A DNA stretch of 64,000 nt from Bathynomus jamesi (taxonomy: Eukaryota; Arthropoda; Malacostraca; Isopoda; Cirolanidae): the NCBI GenBank assembly GCA_023014485.1, contig JAJOZX010000091.1, positions 249,001-313,000 of the forward strand. Reading direction: 5' to 3'. A model generated the notes under the pieces. That model was not told where the DNA came from. It saw only the letters and a list, made by a program, of their open reading frames with translations, and searched no databases. Of the stretch, positions 43,736 to 54,273 are shown one piece after another. Within the stretch, counting starts at the first letter, position 1. Each line of letters opens with the position of its first letter. Made by a program: the position numbers and the translations under genes.

Positions 43736-45308
43736 TAAAGCGCTTGCCAGGATTCTTTACAATTTGGACACGATCAAGTTGTATACCTTCGCGGTCGCGG
43801 TAACGTTGAATATAGGCAGACTTTTCATCTTCGGTATCAACTCCTCGCGGATACCCTGCTGCCTCAACCTTATCCTTCAAAAAGGCGTTTATATATGGTG
43901 TGAAAAGGTTGGGTAGCTTCTGAAACCTCCACACCTCATGTATCTTCAGTATTCTATAACCATGGCGTACGGCTAGGGCCAGCTCAGGACTTGTATATAC
44001 GCCTCTGATCTTACGCTGGTGGGGTATATGGTTACAATCGCCGTTATCCTCTTCCGCGCACTTCACGCACAGGGGAAACATGAGCTTGTCGTCGATAACG
44101 ACAGGTAAGATCGGCATCCATAAATTGCGTGGGGGGAGTACGTCTACGAAAGAGAGCCCAAAGTAACAATCATTCAAATTTTTTGAAAATTCATTGATGG
44201 AGGGTAGGCTAGGTCCCACCAGTTTCTCAGGAGCGCCCACGGGGTACGGATTGCTCTTCATCACGTATGGGTATAAAGAACAGAAATCGTAGTAATGGAG
44301 CTTCACGCCCTCCGTAGGTGGAAAGTATAGTCTGAATGGATTTGTACGTCCTCCAAACAAGCTATCACCACATTTGAGAGGATCCAGCACCATTGAACGC
44401 TTGATCGTGTTTATTTCCCCACGGTACACCTCGTCTGTCTCCATCCGTGCATCATATTCATGCTCCCACAAGACTTTGTGAGTGAACTGTGATCCTATAA
44501 GTTGATCGCGGGTGCGGGTCCATGCAAGACAGTCGGCAGGAGATCTACCGTGGATATCTCCGGCGATTCCGCACTCAGGACGTGGGCATCCATGCCACCA
44601 GCATCCGTTAAAGGAGTACACAGTCTTCACACCAGTGACACGGTTTTCACTTAACCCATCAACCCAAAAAACACGTCCATTAATCTTAATGGGTACTTCA
44701 CCCGTGTTGCGGGCGTGCTTTATGTATACACCTGTCTGTTGCTGTAGGTGTATGAGCCAGTAAATATCCTTGTGTCCGTAACTGCGGGGTTTGTTTTGGT
44801 GAATAATGGCTAAGGTGTCTTTAGGCATGAAGTTATTCTTGAACACCGTAAACCATAATGATGCGATGGTGGTTGCGACTTGCAGTGGATCGCATTTGAA
44901 ACGGGTTATGTACATTCTTCTAAAGGCCTGGAAACATACTCTAAGCACGCGCACATCATTCACGCAATAACGCTCACATTCATCAGCTATAATATAAGGG
45001 TTACTTTCATTAAAACTGTTGTAGTATCGATCAAAGTCTTCACGTTCATCCATACAGTCAAAATAATGTTTGGGGGGTGGTGGGCCTACGTAGTTTAAAG
45101 TCTCGCTGGTGAGGAAAGTGTAAGGGAAGTATCCTTTGGAAACTTCAGCTGCTACTCCCATCACCTTGGGTAGCTTTGCTAATTTACAAGGTGTGAATAA
45201 TAAAGTATCTTTAAATTGTACATTGCCTCTTATCTGCATCTGTATTAATTTGTTGCCTCTTTTCAATGGATCACCTGTAAATATCTCAGAGGATTCGTGT
45301 TCAAGCAA
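43735..45308 (-). pseudogene. polymerase segment: Exo III, endonuclease-like insert, motif A
   Basis: About 520 open codons after the break. 'ERYCVNDVRVL' (around residue 114) is Exo III. 'FNGCWWHGCP' (around 233-242), followed by 'HKVLWEHEY', matches a block often seen in Polinton-type polymerases that resembles a restriction-endonuclease-like fold. 'YYDFCSLYPYVMKSNPYP' (around 339-356) is motif A with its catalytic Asp. The frame fails near 43,735 before motif B. Confidence 0.85.
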
Positions 45309-45344
45309 CTCCTTATAAAGGAACTGCGTGTCAACTTTGCCCCG

Positions 45345-46760
45345 TTATGGGCGAGAATATACAGTCATTTTTTTGAACTTGTCGGCTAACTTGACAATAT
45401 AGGACACAAATAGTTTCACAGGACTATCGCGGACATTCGTTTTAAAAACGTTTGTCCGTTTACCACATTTGGGGCACTCGTCACATTCGATACCCATACA
45501 CTCATCACAGATGGTCTGGCTCACAAGTAAATGTGGAATTACCTCTTTGGTTTCAGCGTTCGTATATGTTTCTATATCGTAGTATACAGTTATACAAGGG
45601 TTATTTTTAGGCTTAGCATCTTTCATATAACATACATGCTTTACTCCATCCGCCTTATATTCCTCCTGGCATGTAGGACAGTGAATTACGTCACACTTGT
45701 GCTTAAATTTCCCCCAATTATCCATTGTGTGAAACATACCACATTCACAGATTCTCATTTTCCTGCACGTGCCAATTGATTTATGGAAATCAAAACAGCT
45801 ATTATTGAAAAATGTGCGTCTACACACATCACAGTCTCTCTTCTCAGCTTCAACTACACGGCTTTCACATTTGGTGCTTTTACACTGCTCACATACCATG
45901 TGACATTCTTTACAATGTCTCACTATATCATCCGCAAACTCGAGGCACCCCTTACACAAATCATGATGTCTCCCATATTTTCGACTTTTGTCATAACTCG
46001 CGTAAAGCCACCTTATATTACGGATGGGGAGATACGTTGTCCCTGACAATCCTAAAATAAGTAGGGGTCTTGTACGATCTCTCACACAGCTTTTAAAAAC
46101 ATACACAGTCCTACGACGATCATCCAACCCAAATACAACTATGCGGACATTCATTTCCTGTTCTACCCTTCTCAGCTCTTCAGGACCCATATTACAGTCA
46201 AATTCAAGTTCACAGTCTACAGCTAGTTTACGGGCACGCTCCACGACCGTAGGCAACCAAATTTTTGTGGCCTGTCTATTTTGTACAGTAAACATACGTG
46301 CTAAGAGTACTGCTATAAAGCCGCAACCACGATCGACGTCTATATGCTTTCGGTAAATAGTCGGAGAATTGATGTTAAGAGTATACGGTATGGCACTATG
46401 ACCCGCAACACGGAATACACGGTCAATATTTACCGTGAAGTTGTCCATATTGAAGGCTATACTACTTTGGGCGGCTTGCATTATACGTCCTAATATATAT
46501 TCTACATCTTCAGCCGCCAAACGTCTAAATGGCACTATCACCCAATAATCGTCTACATCACCGTCATCTGACCCGAATCCAAAGGACAGACTCGTCCTGA
46601 CTTCACGCTCGTCGCGATTCTGAAGAGCAAACTCTATAATACGCTGTACAACCCGGCGTAGCCCGCGCTCAATTCCATTGCTATACATGGCTCTAGGGTC
46701 GACCCTGACTCTATACCGATTTCTAGTCAAGGCTGGGGTGGGGGCTGCGGATCGCACCAA
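45345..46760 (-). pseudogene. polymerase segment: zinc-binding region and Exo I
   Basis: 471 open codons. The first half has 'HIDVDRGCGFIAVLLARMF', loosely like an OTU-type cysteine protease start (weak). Residues about 265-380 hold many Cys/His pairs ('CKGCLEF', 'CKECHMVCEQC', 'CDVCRRTF', 'CPTCQEEY'), probably several zinc-binding sites. 'YYDIETYTN' near residues 393-401 is Exo I with the catalytic Asp and Glu. The frame runs into a stop at 45,345, inside the second exonuclease motif. Confidence 0.8.
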
Positions 46761-46768
46761 TTCGAGCG

Positions 46769-47180
46769 TTATAGCATCCTCAACAGAACGGGGGGCAACT
46801 GTGGCGGATGAATTAGTGGATATATTAGCGGAAGGTGCTGATGGGGGCCTGTTGCGTAGGAGGTTGAGGGTTGGGGATCTATTATTGTAGACTTAACAGA
46901 ACTGGGGGCGGCGGATGAATAAGGGGATATATTAGCGGGAGGTGCTGCTGGGGGGCTTGTTGCGTAAGAGGTTGAGGGTTGGGGATCTATTACCGCTGCA
47001 ACAGGCGCGTATTTCGGGCGCTTTATACCTGACGTGGGGTTCTCACACCTCCGCTTTGGACATGCTACCGGTATCGGTGGTGAGGGTTCGTTGGCAAGGG
47101 AGGAGATCACAACTACACTGTCGTCGAGGTCATCCGTAATGTCAATGATGGGGTGCTCTACCTCATCGTCATTCACGGTT
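46769..47180 (-). pseudogene. polymerase N-terminal Pro/Ser-rich segment
   Basis: Starts 'VNDDEVEHPIIDITDDLDDS' and continues 'VVVISS', a hydrophobic core flanked by acidic residues that looks like SUMO-interacting motifs (inference). It then contains 'IDPQPSTSYAT' twice, reflecting a DNA duplication of about 111 bp (about 46,785-47,005). No in-frame ATG is present. A pyrimidine-rich run ending CAG on the minus strand (47,200-47,181) just before the coding begins resembles a splice acceptor. The frame breaks at about 46,850. Confidence 0.55.
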
Positions 47181-47270
47181 CTGTGGGAGAAGAAAGTAAA
47201 ATATAAGGAACAGCACTCAAAATTTGTAATATTTTGTAAATGACCCACTTAGGAGTGTGACGTGTTAGAA
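47181..47270. promoter_or_regulatory. divergent intergenic region between polymerase and ATPase
   Basis: Only about 90 bp separate the two divergently oriented genes, so it probably holds both promoters or an intron edge. The minus strand has a polypyrimidine run followed by CAG at 47,181-47,183 that looks like a 3' splice site. No TATA box stands out. Confidence 0.4.
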
Positions 47271-47768
47271 ATGGACTCTGTAGAAAAATTCAGATTCACG
47301 AGCCCATCCACATGTATTATATCTGGACCTACAGGATGTGGTAAAACTGTGTTTATGCTTAAAATCATTAAAGAAAAGGGAGAGATGTTCTCGAAATTTG
47401 TGCATAAAGTTATATGGTGCTATTCGACGTATCAATCAGTGTTCAACGAGTACCAAGATGATATTTTGTTCCACAAAGGCGTATATGACGTTAATTCGTT
47501 AAAGGGAAATGAACATACAATCATTGTAATTGACGATCTCATGTTGGAGATGGATAAAACGTTTGCCGAGACATTTACAGTATTCTCCCACCATCTTAAC
47601 ATAAGCGTGTTCTTCATCAATCAGAATCTATTTTTCAAAAATAGATACATGCGCGATGTGTCGTTAAATACGCAATATCTAGTCTTATTCGCGCAACGTA
47701 GAGATGTATCACAAATTGGGGTATTAGCCAATCAAATGTCCATGGTGGAGGGAATGATTATTCACTGA
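47271..47768 (+). CDS. FtsK/HerA-type DNA-packaging ATPase (Polinton), truncated
   Basis: From the ATG at 47,271, 165 codons. 'SGPTGCGKTVF' (residues 18-28) is the Walker A loop and 'HTIIVIDDLM' (82-91) the Walker B strand with its Asp pair. 'FINQNLFFKNRYMRDVSLN' (115-133) is the conserved block with the sensor Asn and an Arg, followed by 'FAQRRDVSQIG'. This matches the genome-packaging ATPases of Polintons, adintoviruses and virophages. Family members usually run about 60-90 residues longer, so the stop at 47,766 removes the C-terminus. It would pump DNA into a capsid, but no capsid gene remains. The ATG was chosen because the frame just upstream has no other ATG. Confidence 0.85.
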   Translation: MDSVEKFRFTSPSTCIISGPTGCGKTVFMLKIIKEKGEMFSKFVHKVIWCYSTYQSVFNEYQDDILFHKGVYDVNSLKGNEHTIIVIDDLMLEMDKTFAETFTVFSHHLNISVFFINQNLFFKNRYMRDVSLNTQYLVLFAQRRDVSQIGVLANQMSMVEGMIIH

Positions 47769-47980
47769 CGCGAAAATAGCTACTGTTACTCCAAACTGAA
47801 AAATATCCCCTTTTATATGCACAATCGCCAAGCTCCGCCCCAAAAAACCAGATGTTCGTAGTGATTGGCTGCCGGTGTAGCTGGGTGGAGCTATGATGTG
47901 TACCAATCCGCTATAACGGGTCCGGACTAGTAATTGCATCTTTATATTTTCACTAATAGATTTAATGCTCGTATTACTCC
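47769..47980. other. Polinton stretch after the ATPase
   Basis: No frame is supported. It holds 'aatccgctataacggg' (47,906-47,921), whose reverse complement occurs in the two repeats at 49,276 and 49,620. Confidence 0.5.
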
Positions 47981-47983
47981 TTT

Positions 47984-48995
47984 GAAAATTATTTGGTGAT
48001 TCTTATAGAACTTTTGATACTGATTCCGGTTTCAGAATTTTTCTATCACCCATAGTTTTCGAGAAAATAATATTTCCATTTACTCAGAGTTTCCCGCATC
48101 ATTAGTCACTAATGTAATCGAGAGGATATAAATAAATATATCCTAATTATATTTTTAAAAGAGCATTCGGTTTCAACGTTAAACTGTCGGTCTGAGGTGG
48201 AGTGAAAACCTTTCCAATTCGGCGAGAAATTACGCTAGGGTACAACGAAAACTATTTGGTGATTCTTATAGAACTTTTGATACTGATTCCGGTTTCAGAA
48301 TTTTTCTATCACCCATAGTTTTCGAGAAAATAATATTTCCATTTACTCAGAGTTTCCCCTTATAGACAATGCAGGTCCTGTACACAATTGTTTGAACACA
48401 ATTGCTCGAAAACCATAGTTCGAAAAACAAAAAGTATTAAAAAACATTAAAAGTTAAAAATCTTTATTCATACGTTATTCAAAGTTAAAAATCTTTATTA
48501 ATAAAACAGGATAGAAGCATATGAAAGTCAAGGTAAACTATAGTTGCAAATTATAGTTAGGTTAGGTTAGGTCTCTTACATATAAAAACCCATTCACTAA
48601 GAGCAGTGGCTTTCCTTTCTCACTAGAAACAAACTCTGCCATTTTAAGGGTGGTTTAACTGCAGCACTATAAATGTTATAGTTTAAATGAAGAGGCTAAC
48701 CTTCTTATTTACGTCTTCGTATTTGCGTCTTGGCAACTAAGATTTTATTTAGTTGGTTCATTCGAACAATTATAACGTCGAATAATTGTTGCTTCGAACA
48801 ACTGTTTTTCGAACTATGGTTTTCGAACAATCGTCCGTAATTCGATTATTATTTATTATAATTGTGGGTATAGTTAACCTGGAAAAAAGAAAGTAAATTT
48901 AAATAGTACACTTAATTTTAAATAATATTTTGGGAAAACTGAGTAAATGGAAATATTATTTTCTCGAAAACTATGGGTGATAGAAAAATTCTAGG
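47984..48995. repeat. nested direct and inverted repeats in the Polinton
   Basis: A 113-bp sequence starting 'tatttggtgattcttataga' occurs at 47,987-48,105 and again at 48,254-48,357. Its inner part recurs inverted at about 48,925-48,990 ('gagtaaatggaaatattatt'). Inside, 'cgaaaaccatagttcgaaaaac' (about 48,405) is inverted at about 48,803-48,826. Together 48,254-48,990 forms a foldback structure of about 740 bp, possibly a MITE inserted in the Polinton. No coding. Confidence 0.75.
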
Positions 48996-49047
48996 TTACG
49001 TGAATGGAACTTGCTGGCAAAAGGTACAAGCATATTCCTTTATTTGA

Positions 49048-49157
<110 letters not shown>

Positions 49158-49229
49158 GGGTTTGGAGAATGACAAGCGTGTGTTTCATAAATTTTCATTT
49201 CGTTTGGAGTGAAGGGAGACTTATCAGGG

Positions 49230-49542
49230 ATTGGGGGGAAGGTCTCTCAACCATCAGGTGTTCTTCGAAACCGACCCCGTTATAGCGGATTGTGTTTTGG
49301 CTAATTTCAACTTTTAAATGAATTGTTTCGTAAATTTTCATTTCGTTTCGTTATTCGTGACTTAAATATTTATAATAAAAATTAAGTGTGTAAAAATTAT
49401 TTATTTAATAAACAGAATTTAATTGGATTCATCTACCGTCATATAAATATATTGTGGTACACTATTTAAATGTGACGATTCGAATTGACACAGAGTCTCC
49501 TTTTCCTCGTGTGTGTGTGTGTGCACGAGTTGTTTATTCGTT

Positions 49543-49582
<40 letters not shown>

Positions 49583-49820
49583 AGAGCGGTCTGGAAGGAA
49601 GATCTCTCATGTCGTCCGACCCCGTTATAGCGGATTGTGTTTTGGCTAATTTCAACTTTTAAATGAATTGTTTCGTAAATTTTCATTTCGTTTCGTTGTT
49701 CGTGACAAATATTTATAATAAAAATTAAGTGTGTAAAAATTATTTATTTAATAAACAGAATTTAATTGGATTCATCTACCGTCATATAAATATATATTGT
49801 GGTACACTATTTAAATGGAT
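49230..49820. repeat. tandem ~210-bp duplication in the Polinton
   Basis: A segment from 'gaccccgttatagcggattg' to 'gtggtacactatttaaatg' occurs at about 49,271-49,469 and 49,617-49,816, almost identical. Each copy is preceded by a (TA)n tract (49,117-49,155 and 49,545-49,580). Confidence 0.85.
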
Positions 49821-49884
49821 GATTAATATATGGTTTTTGCTATCTGGGATACATGGCGCTATCTGGCAACTGAATACATGGCGC

Positions 49885-50501
49885 TATCTGGCAACTCAGC
49901 CAGAATAGAGGTTTATAAAAGACCGAGAGACGACTGACGGAGTCATTCAAGCTCGGCTCCCAGCCGAGCAAGGACCTCTGCTCCTTCTCTTTCTGGCCCT
50001 TTGGGAAAACCCCTTAGAGGCCTCTTAGGTTAGGTAAACGAAAATAGCTTGGGGGAGAACTCCGCCTCCAAGTTGCATGCCTTGCAATCAAAGGCAACTA
50101 CTCTCTCTCTCTCTCTCCTGCAGGTGTACCCCTACCCCCCCTTGGCTCAGCCAACTGGCTGATTAGGAGCCTATAAAACAACGCCTACTCGGCTGAAGTC
50201 TTAATATGCACTTGGCTCCTGCCAGGTGAACACCTCCTCCTTTCTCTCCTTTCTGGCCCTTTGGGGGAATAGCTTGGGGGAGAACTCCGCCTCCAAGTTG
50301 CATGCCCCTTGCAACTCCGGTTGGCAACAAAGGCCAGTACTCTTTTTTTTTTTTTTTTTCTTTTTTTTTTTTTCCTTTTTTCTATTTTTCCTTTTTTTTG
50401 CAACACCCCCCACCCCCTTTGCAACAACCCCACCCCCCTTTGCAACATTACGTAATCACTTGCAACATTCTTGCACACTCCCCTTTTGCGGCTATACTAC
50501 T
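49885..50501 (-). repeat. Polinton right inverted terminal repeat, with internal duplication
   Basis: Reverse complement of the left end, but longer. A block beginning 'gcttgggggagaactccgcc' occurs twice (about 50,045-50,090 and 50,270-50,315), separated by a (CT)n stretch. A T-rich tract lies at 50,342-50,400. The difference in length from the left arm comes from this duplication. Confidence 0.8.
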
Positions 50502-51660
50502 CACATCAACGATTTTCATCTTTCTACCATGTTAAATTGCATACAATACGCAGATGATACCACACTTACTTCTTCCCATCATAATGCAGACTTTCTCATT
50601 TATGAACCGAACAGGCAATTAGAAAATGTGTATAAATGGATGTGTGCTAATAACTTCTATTGAACCTGACAAACTCAGCTTATATGATTATTACCACAAA
50701 ACATAGTAATACAAACTCTTAAATAAAAATTGGGAATACTACGCTTGCAATGGTGAATGAGGTTAAAGCACTTGCCATTAATTTAGACGAAAAACTAAAT
50801 TTCAAAAGTCTTGTACAACATATCAAATCCAAAATATTAAGATTTCTCTTCATATTATTTAAACTAAAAAGACCCTTCCTGTAAACGCACTTTTTACCTT
50901 ATATTATTCCTTCATCCATCCACATTTATTATATTGCATTATAACATGGGGTAGCTCAAAGAAATATATAAAACGTCCTTTGGAAGTAATTCATAAAAAA
51001 AAAAGTCTGCAAACTCTCTCAAATAATGACAACAGACGAAGTTATACTTCCCCAATGTGTAAAGAACTAAATATTTTAAAACTAAATGAATTATACAAAT
51101 TCAGTGTTGCTGTCAATATGTTCAATGTTATCAACAAAAATCGATATACATCACCCACTCAAAGAGCAATCATCCCCCATCAAATACACCATCGTTATAA
51201 CACCAGATTGCCCAGGTATTTTATATACAAACCTAACTATGCAAGAGAAATTGCAGGAAATGCACTCTCTTTCAAAGGAGCAGATTTATGGAATGCAATT
51301 CCTATGTAAATCAGGTAGGTTTCATCACTAAATGTAATCACTCAAATCACTAAAAACGCTCTTCATTAGCTCCTACTGATTGTATACAGTAAGTTCACTA
51401 CTGCCATTTTTACCATAGTAATTAATTTTGTAATCAACAAGTTAAAATATGGTAATTTCATTAAGCATCTCTAATTTCGTAATCTATTCTCTTTCTATAT
51501 TTTTTGTATTAAGAATCATTTATTTTCTACGAAATATACAAAAAATCTTTAATTTAAAATTATGTAACATTTTTGTAACATTTTGTAAACTTTAAATAAA
51601 ATAAATAATCAAGTTTCACAATTATTTATGTGATTGTAAATTGTAAAAGTACTGTATTTA
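50502..51660 (+). pseudogene. LINE reverse transcriptase, part downstream of the Polinton
   Basis: Directly after the CACATC repeat the frame reads 'NDFHLSTMLNCIQYADDTT', the RT palm YADD motif, then 'RQLENVYKWMCANNF'. After a stop it degenerates, and a C-terminal block is clear at 50,980-51,309: 'LEVIHKKKSLQTLSN', 'LNILKLNELYKFSVAVNMF' and 'GADLWNAIP'. It is the continuation of 39,858-39,941. The 3' end passes into (TTA)n at about 51,682-51,712. Dead. Confidence 0.8.
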
Positions 51661-51714
51661 ACAATAAAAGTTATTGAATACTTATTATTATTATTATTAT
51701 TATTATTATTGCTA

Positions 51715-52080
51715 TTTACTATATTATTATTGCTATTACTTGCCACTTTCACAATTTTATTATTATTTTTTGTTGTTTCTATTACTATTACTTGCCACTT
51801 TCACTATTTTATTATTATTATTTTTTGTTGTTTCTATTACTATTACTTGCCACTTTCACAATTTTATTATTATTTTTTGTTGTTTCTGTTATTATTACTT
51901 GCCATTTTCACAATTTTATTATTATTTTTTGTTGTTTCTATTATTATTACTTGCCACTTTCCCAATTTTATTATTATTTTTTGTTGTTTCTATTATTATT
52001 ACTTGCCACTTTCCCAATTTTATTATTATTTTTTGTTGTTTCTATTACTATTACTTGCCACTTTCACTATTTTTATGTAA
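51715..52080. repeat. minisatellite, ~60-65 bp unit, about six copies
   Basis: The unit contains 'acttgccactttcacaattt', then 'tattattattttttgttgtttct' and 'attactatt', repeated with few changes. All three plus-strand frames stay open across it, which produces long Phe/Tyr/Leu-rich false proteins. Confidence 0.88.
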
Positions 52081-52384
52081 TAAATAAGCTAGATCCATTG
52101 ATTTTGCCTCAAAAGCGACCATGCTTCCAACGGCATATTCAGATAAGAGTACCGTGAATATATTAATGTCTTATCAAATATCTAAAAATTATAAAACTGT
52201 CTCACTTTTATTATTTTTTGAATAAAGTTTGAATTTGAATATATTGAAGTTAAACTAATTTTTAAATTTGTTAAATTTTTCCAAAGGAAAGGTAAAGTTT
52301 TCATAACTTTCCTGTGCATGGTACAAAAGATAAGGACGAATATAACTGAAATATTTTTCCGTACAAATACTTATGAGCGCCACT

Positions 52385-52800
52385 GTATATTGGCATAAAA
52401 TGTCCAAATTGGTCGAACATTTGTGTAAATTTTCGTCCGTGACTATTTTTTACCCAGTAGGTCGAACAGGTTTTTTTTTTTTTTTTTTCAAATATTTAAT
52501 CACTTTCGCTCGTGTTAAAGTAGGGAGCGGGGGGGATTTCTATAAAAAAAGTTTAGAGAAAACGTTTTTTTACCATATACAATGATTATCTTTTCAAATT
52601 TCACCCACTTTTCGGTTTTAATTAAGAAAAAAAGCTCGGTCAAATAATTTCTCTCTTTTGCCCTCAGACTTTACACTCCCACTGATGTTTTAGGTTAGAT
52701 TACGTTAGGTTAGGTTAACCTAACATAAAAAGTAGGTCATACGAGAAAAAACGACCTATTTACAAAGTCCGACAAATTGGTAAAAACGTGGCTTACTATT
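52385..52800 (+). repeat. dispersed repeat, copy 2
   Basis: Copy of 12,365-12,800 in the same orientation, starting 'atgtccaaattggtcgaaca'. It ends close to the hAT MITE at 52,825. Confidence 0.65.
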
Positions 52801-52824
52801 GAACCTATTTGGAGAGGTAAGCAT

Positions 52825-53703
52825 TAGTGTTGAAAAATAATCGAAACTTTACAAACCGGTGTTTAATCGATCTGGTTTTTGAAAACCGGTTTTAACCGGT
52901 TATGACCGAAAAGTATAGCAATTTTTAAAAGCCACAATTGAAAGGTACTGACTTTAACTCTTAACAAGCATAGCTTATCGCCTATTTTTTGGTCAAAAGA
53001 ATGCAAAAATGCAGCATCATATGTATGCATATGAATAAGAAAATGACAACTATGACATATTTTATTTTAGCCAAAATAATACATTATTCAAACAATTTAG
53101 ATTTGAAATAATTTTTTAAAATAAAACATCTATACTTAGAAAGAAATAAACTTCTTTTTGTAAAAAAAATTATAAAGAATAAAAATAAAATTTCTCTCTA
53201 TTTGGAAAAACTGAAATAAAATTTTTTAATAAAAAAAACTTTACCTAGAAAACAGAAAATTGACTCTTCGTGTAAGAAAAAATATTAAATTAATTTAGAT
53301 TTTATCCCTATTTGGGAAATGACATCTTAAGAAACAAGGGCATTAAGGGTCTTATACTGCGAATAGGGCTTTAGTCGACTGACTCTACACTACAGCCTAC
53401 ATGATGGGACAAACTGAAGATCGAGTTGCCAGATAGGCAAAAATTATACTGAAGAGCAGTTGCCAGTTTGTCACAATTTAACTTAATAGGTAATGTATTC
53501 GAAGTTATTTTTTGTGCGCTGTAGCGCGTAGTTTGAGCCAAATAAAAATCAATCGTTAAAACCGGTTTTTTCTTTCGGTTTTCGATTTTCAGGGGAATTT
53601 TACAAACCGGTTGAAAACCGGTTTTTTCTTTCGGTTTTCGATTTTTAGGGGAATTTTACAAACCGGTTGAAAACCGGTTTTTACAAACCGGTTTTCAACA
53701 CTA
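52825..53703. mobile_element. hAT MITE with perfect 8-bp duplication
   Basis: Starts TAGTGTTGAAAA and ends TTTTCAACACTA, flanked by a perfect GTAAGCAT duplication (52,817-52,824 and 53,704-53,711). The 879-bp body has no transposase. It is rich in 'aaccggtt', and near the right end a 49-bp segment ('ttctttcggttttcgatttt...') is duplicated in tandem. Confidence 0.9.
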
Positions 53704-53714
53704 GTAAGCATGTA

Positions 53715-53785
53715 TATATAACCTTGGTTTTGCTTCCACCCGAATTGGTCATTCTGATGAAGGTCAAGCTCTTACGTTACTCCGC
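53715..53785 (-). mobile_element. composite SINE tail fragment
   Basis: 'accttggttttgcttccacc' and 'cattctgatgaaggtcaagc' match the tail of the SINE family at 16,690. Confidence 0.55.
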
Positions 53786-53834
53786 TATATATTATATATA
53801 TATGCTGCAAACCCACAAGGAAAAAGAAAAAACG

Positions 53835-53880
53835 ATTCCAAGGCCTTTCGTGTATTCAAAGCTACACCTCGTCACGGAAT
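53835..53880 (-). ncRNA. hammerhead-like motif with mutated core
   Basis: Minus-strand copy of the motif at 54,228-54,273. Helix I (ATTCC/GGAAT), helix II (GTGT/ACAC), GAAA and the AGGCCT palindrome are unchanged, but the core reads GTGACGA instead of CTGACGA. That C (position 3) is required in known hammerheads, so this copy should be inactive. Confidence 0.5.
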
Positions 53881-54227
53881 GAAGTTAAAAGGCGAGAAGC
53901 CCTATATATATACAACGTACATGAAAAACAAAACAATTAGCACATACTTAACAAGGGTTAATGAGAGGCAAAAGAAATTTTAACATGATATCGTCAATTT
54001 TATAAGTCCCCGAGCTGTTAATGAAATTGTTTTTAAAATGAATAAATGCACATTCTAGAATATTTCGTTCTATTATATCTGTTTTTAACCAGCTCGGGGA
54101 CTTATAAAATTGACGATATCATGTTAAAATTTCTTTTGCCTCTCATTAACCCTTGTTAAGTATGTGCTAATTGTTTTGTTTTTCCTGTACGTTGTATATA
54201 TATATGGGCTTCTCGCCTTTTAACTTC

Positions 54228-54273
54228 ATTCCCTGACGAGGTGTAGCTTTGAATACACGAAAGGCCTTGGAAT
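54228..54273 (+). ncRNA. hammerhead ribozyme-like motif, intact core
   Basis: Helix I pairs ATTCC (54,228-54,232) with GGAAT (54,269-54,273). CTGACGA (54,233-54,239) fits CUGANGA. Helix II pairs GTGT (54,241-54,244) with ACAC (54,255-54,258), then GAAA (54,259-54,262). GGCC follows, so that AGGCCT forms a palindromic helix III with T 54,268 at the cleavage position. As in the 8.3-kb copy, one base (G 54,240) lies unpaired before helix II, and helix III suggests action as a dimer. Hammerheads of this kind are known from Penelope-like elements. Confidence 0.62.

Larger units (their letters stand above)
42980..47180 (-). pseudogene. protein-primed DNA polymerase B (Polinton), whole gene, broken
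   Basis: The gene runs on the minus strand and needs at least four frame changes to be read through: in the Pro/Ser-rich N-terminus (about 46,850), at the second exonuclease motif (about 45,310-45,350), near motif B (about 43,735), and between motifs B and C (about 43,480-43,500), with another near 43,200. Seen in order: Pro-rich N-terminus, Cys-rich zinc-binding region, Exo I DIET, Exo III 'YCVND', motif A 'DFCSLYP', motif B region 'NSLWGKF', motif C 'YADTDSV', and a C-terminal tail to 42,980. This order defines a family B polymerase of the protein-primed type. The enzyme would copy the element from its terminal repeats. It cannot be made from this copy. Confidence 0.88.

Noticed and set aside
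43674..47243. Plus-strand frames opposite the polymerase gene (for example 45,531-46,356)
   Set aside because: Antisense shadows of the polymerase reading frames, with no motifs.
51674..52157. Long overlapping Phe/Tyr/Leu-rich frames
   Set aside because: All come from the ~62-bp minisatellite; every frame is open because the unit lacks stops, not because of selection.
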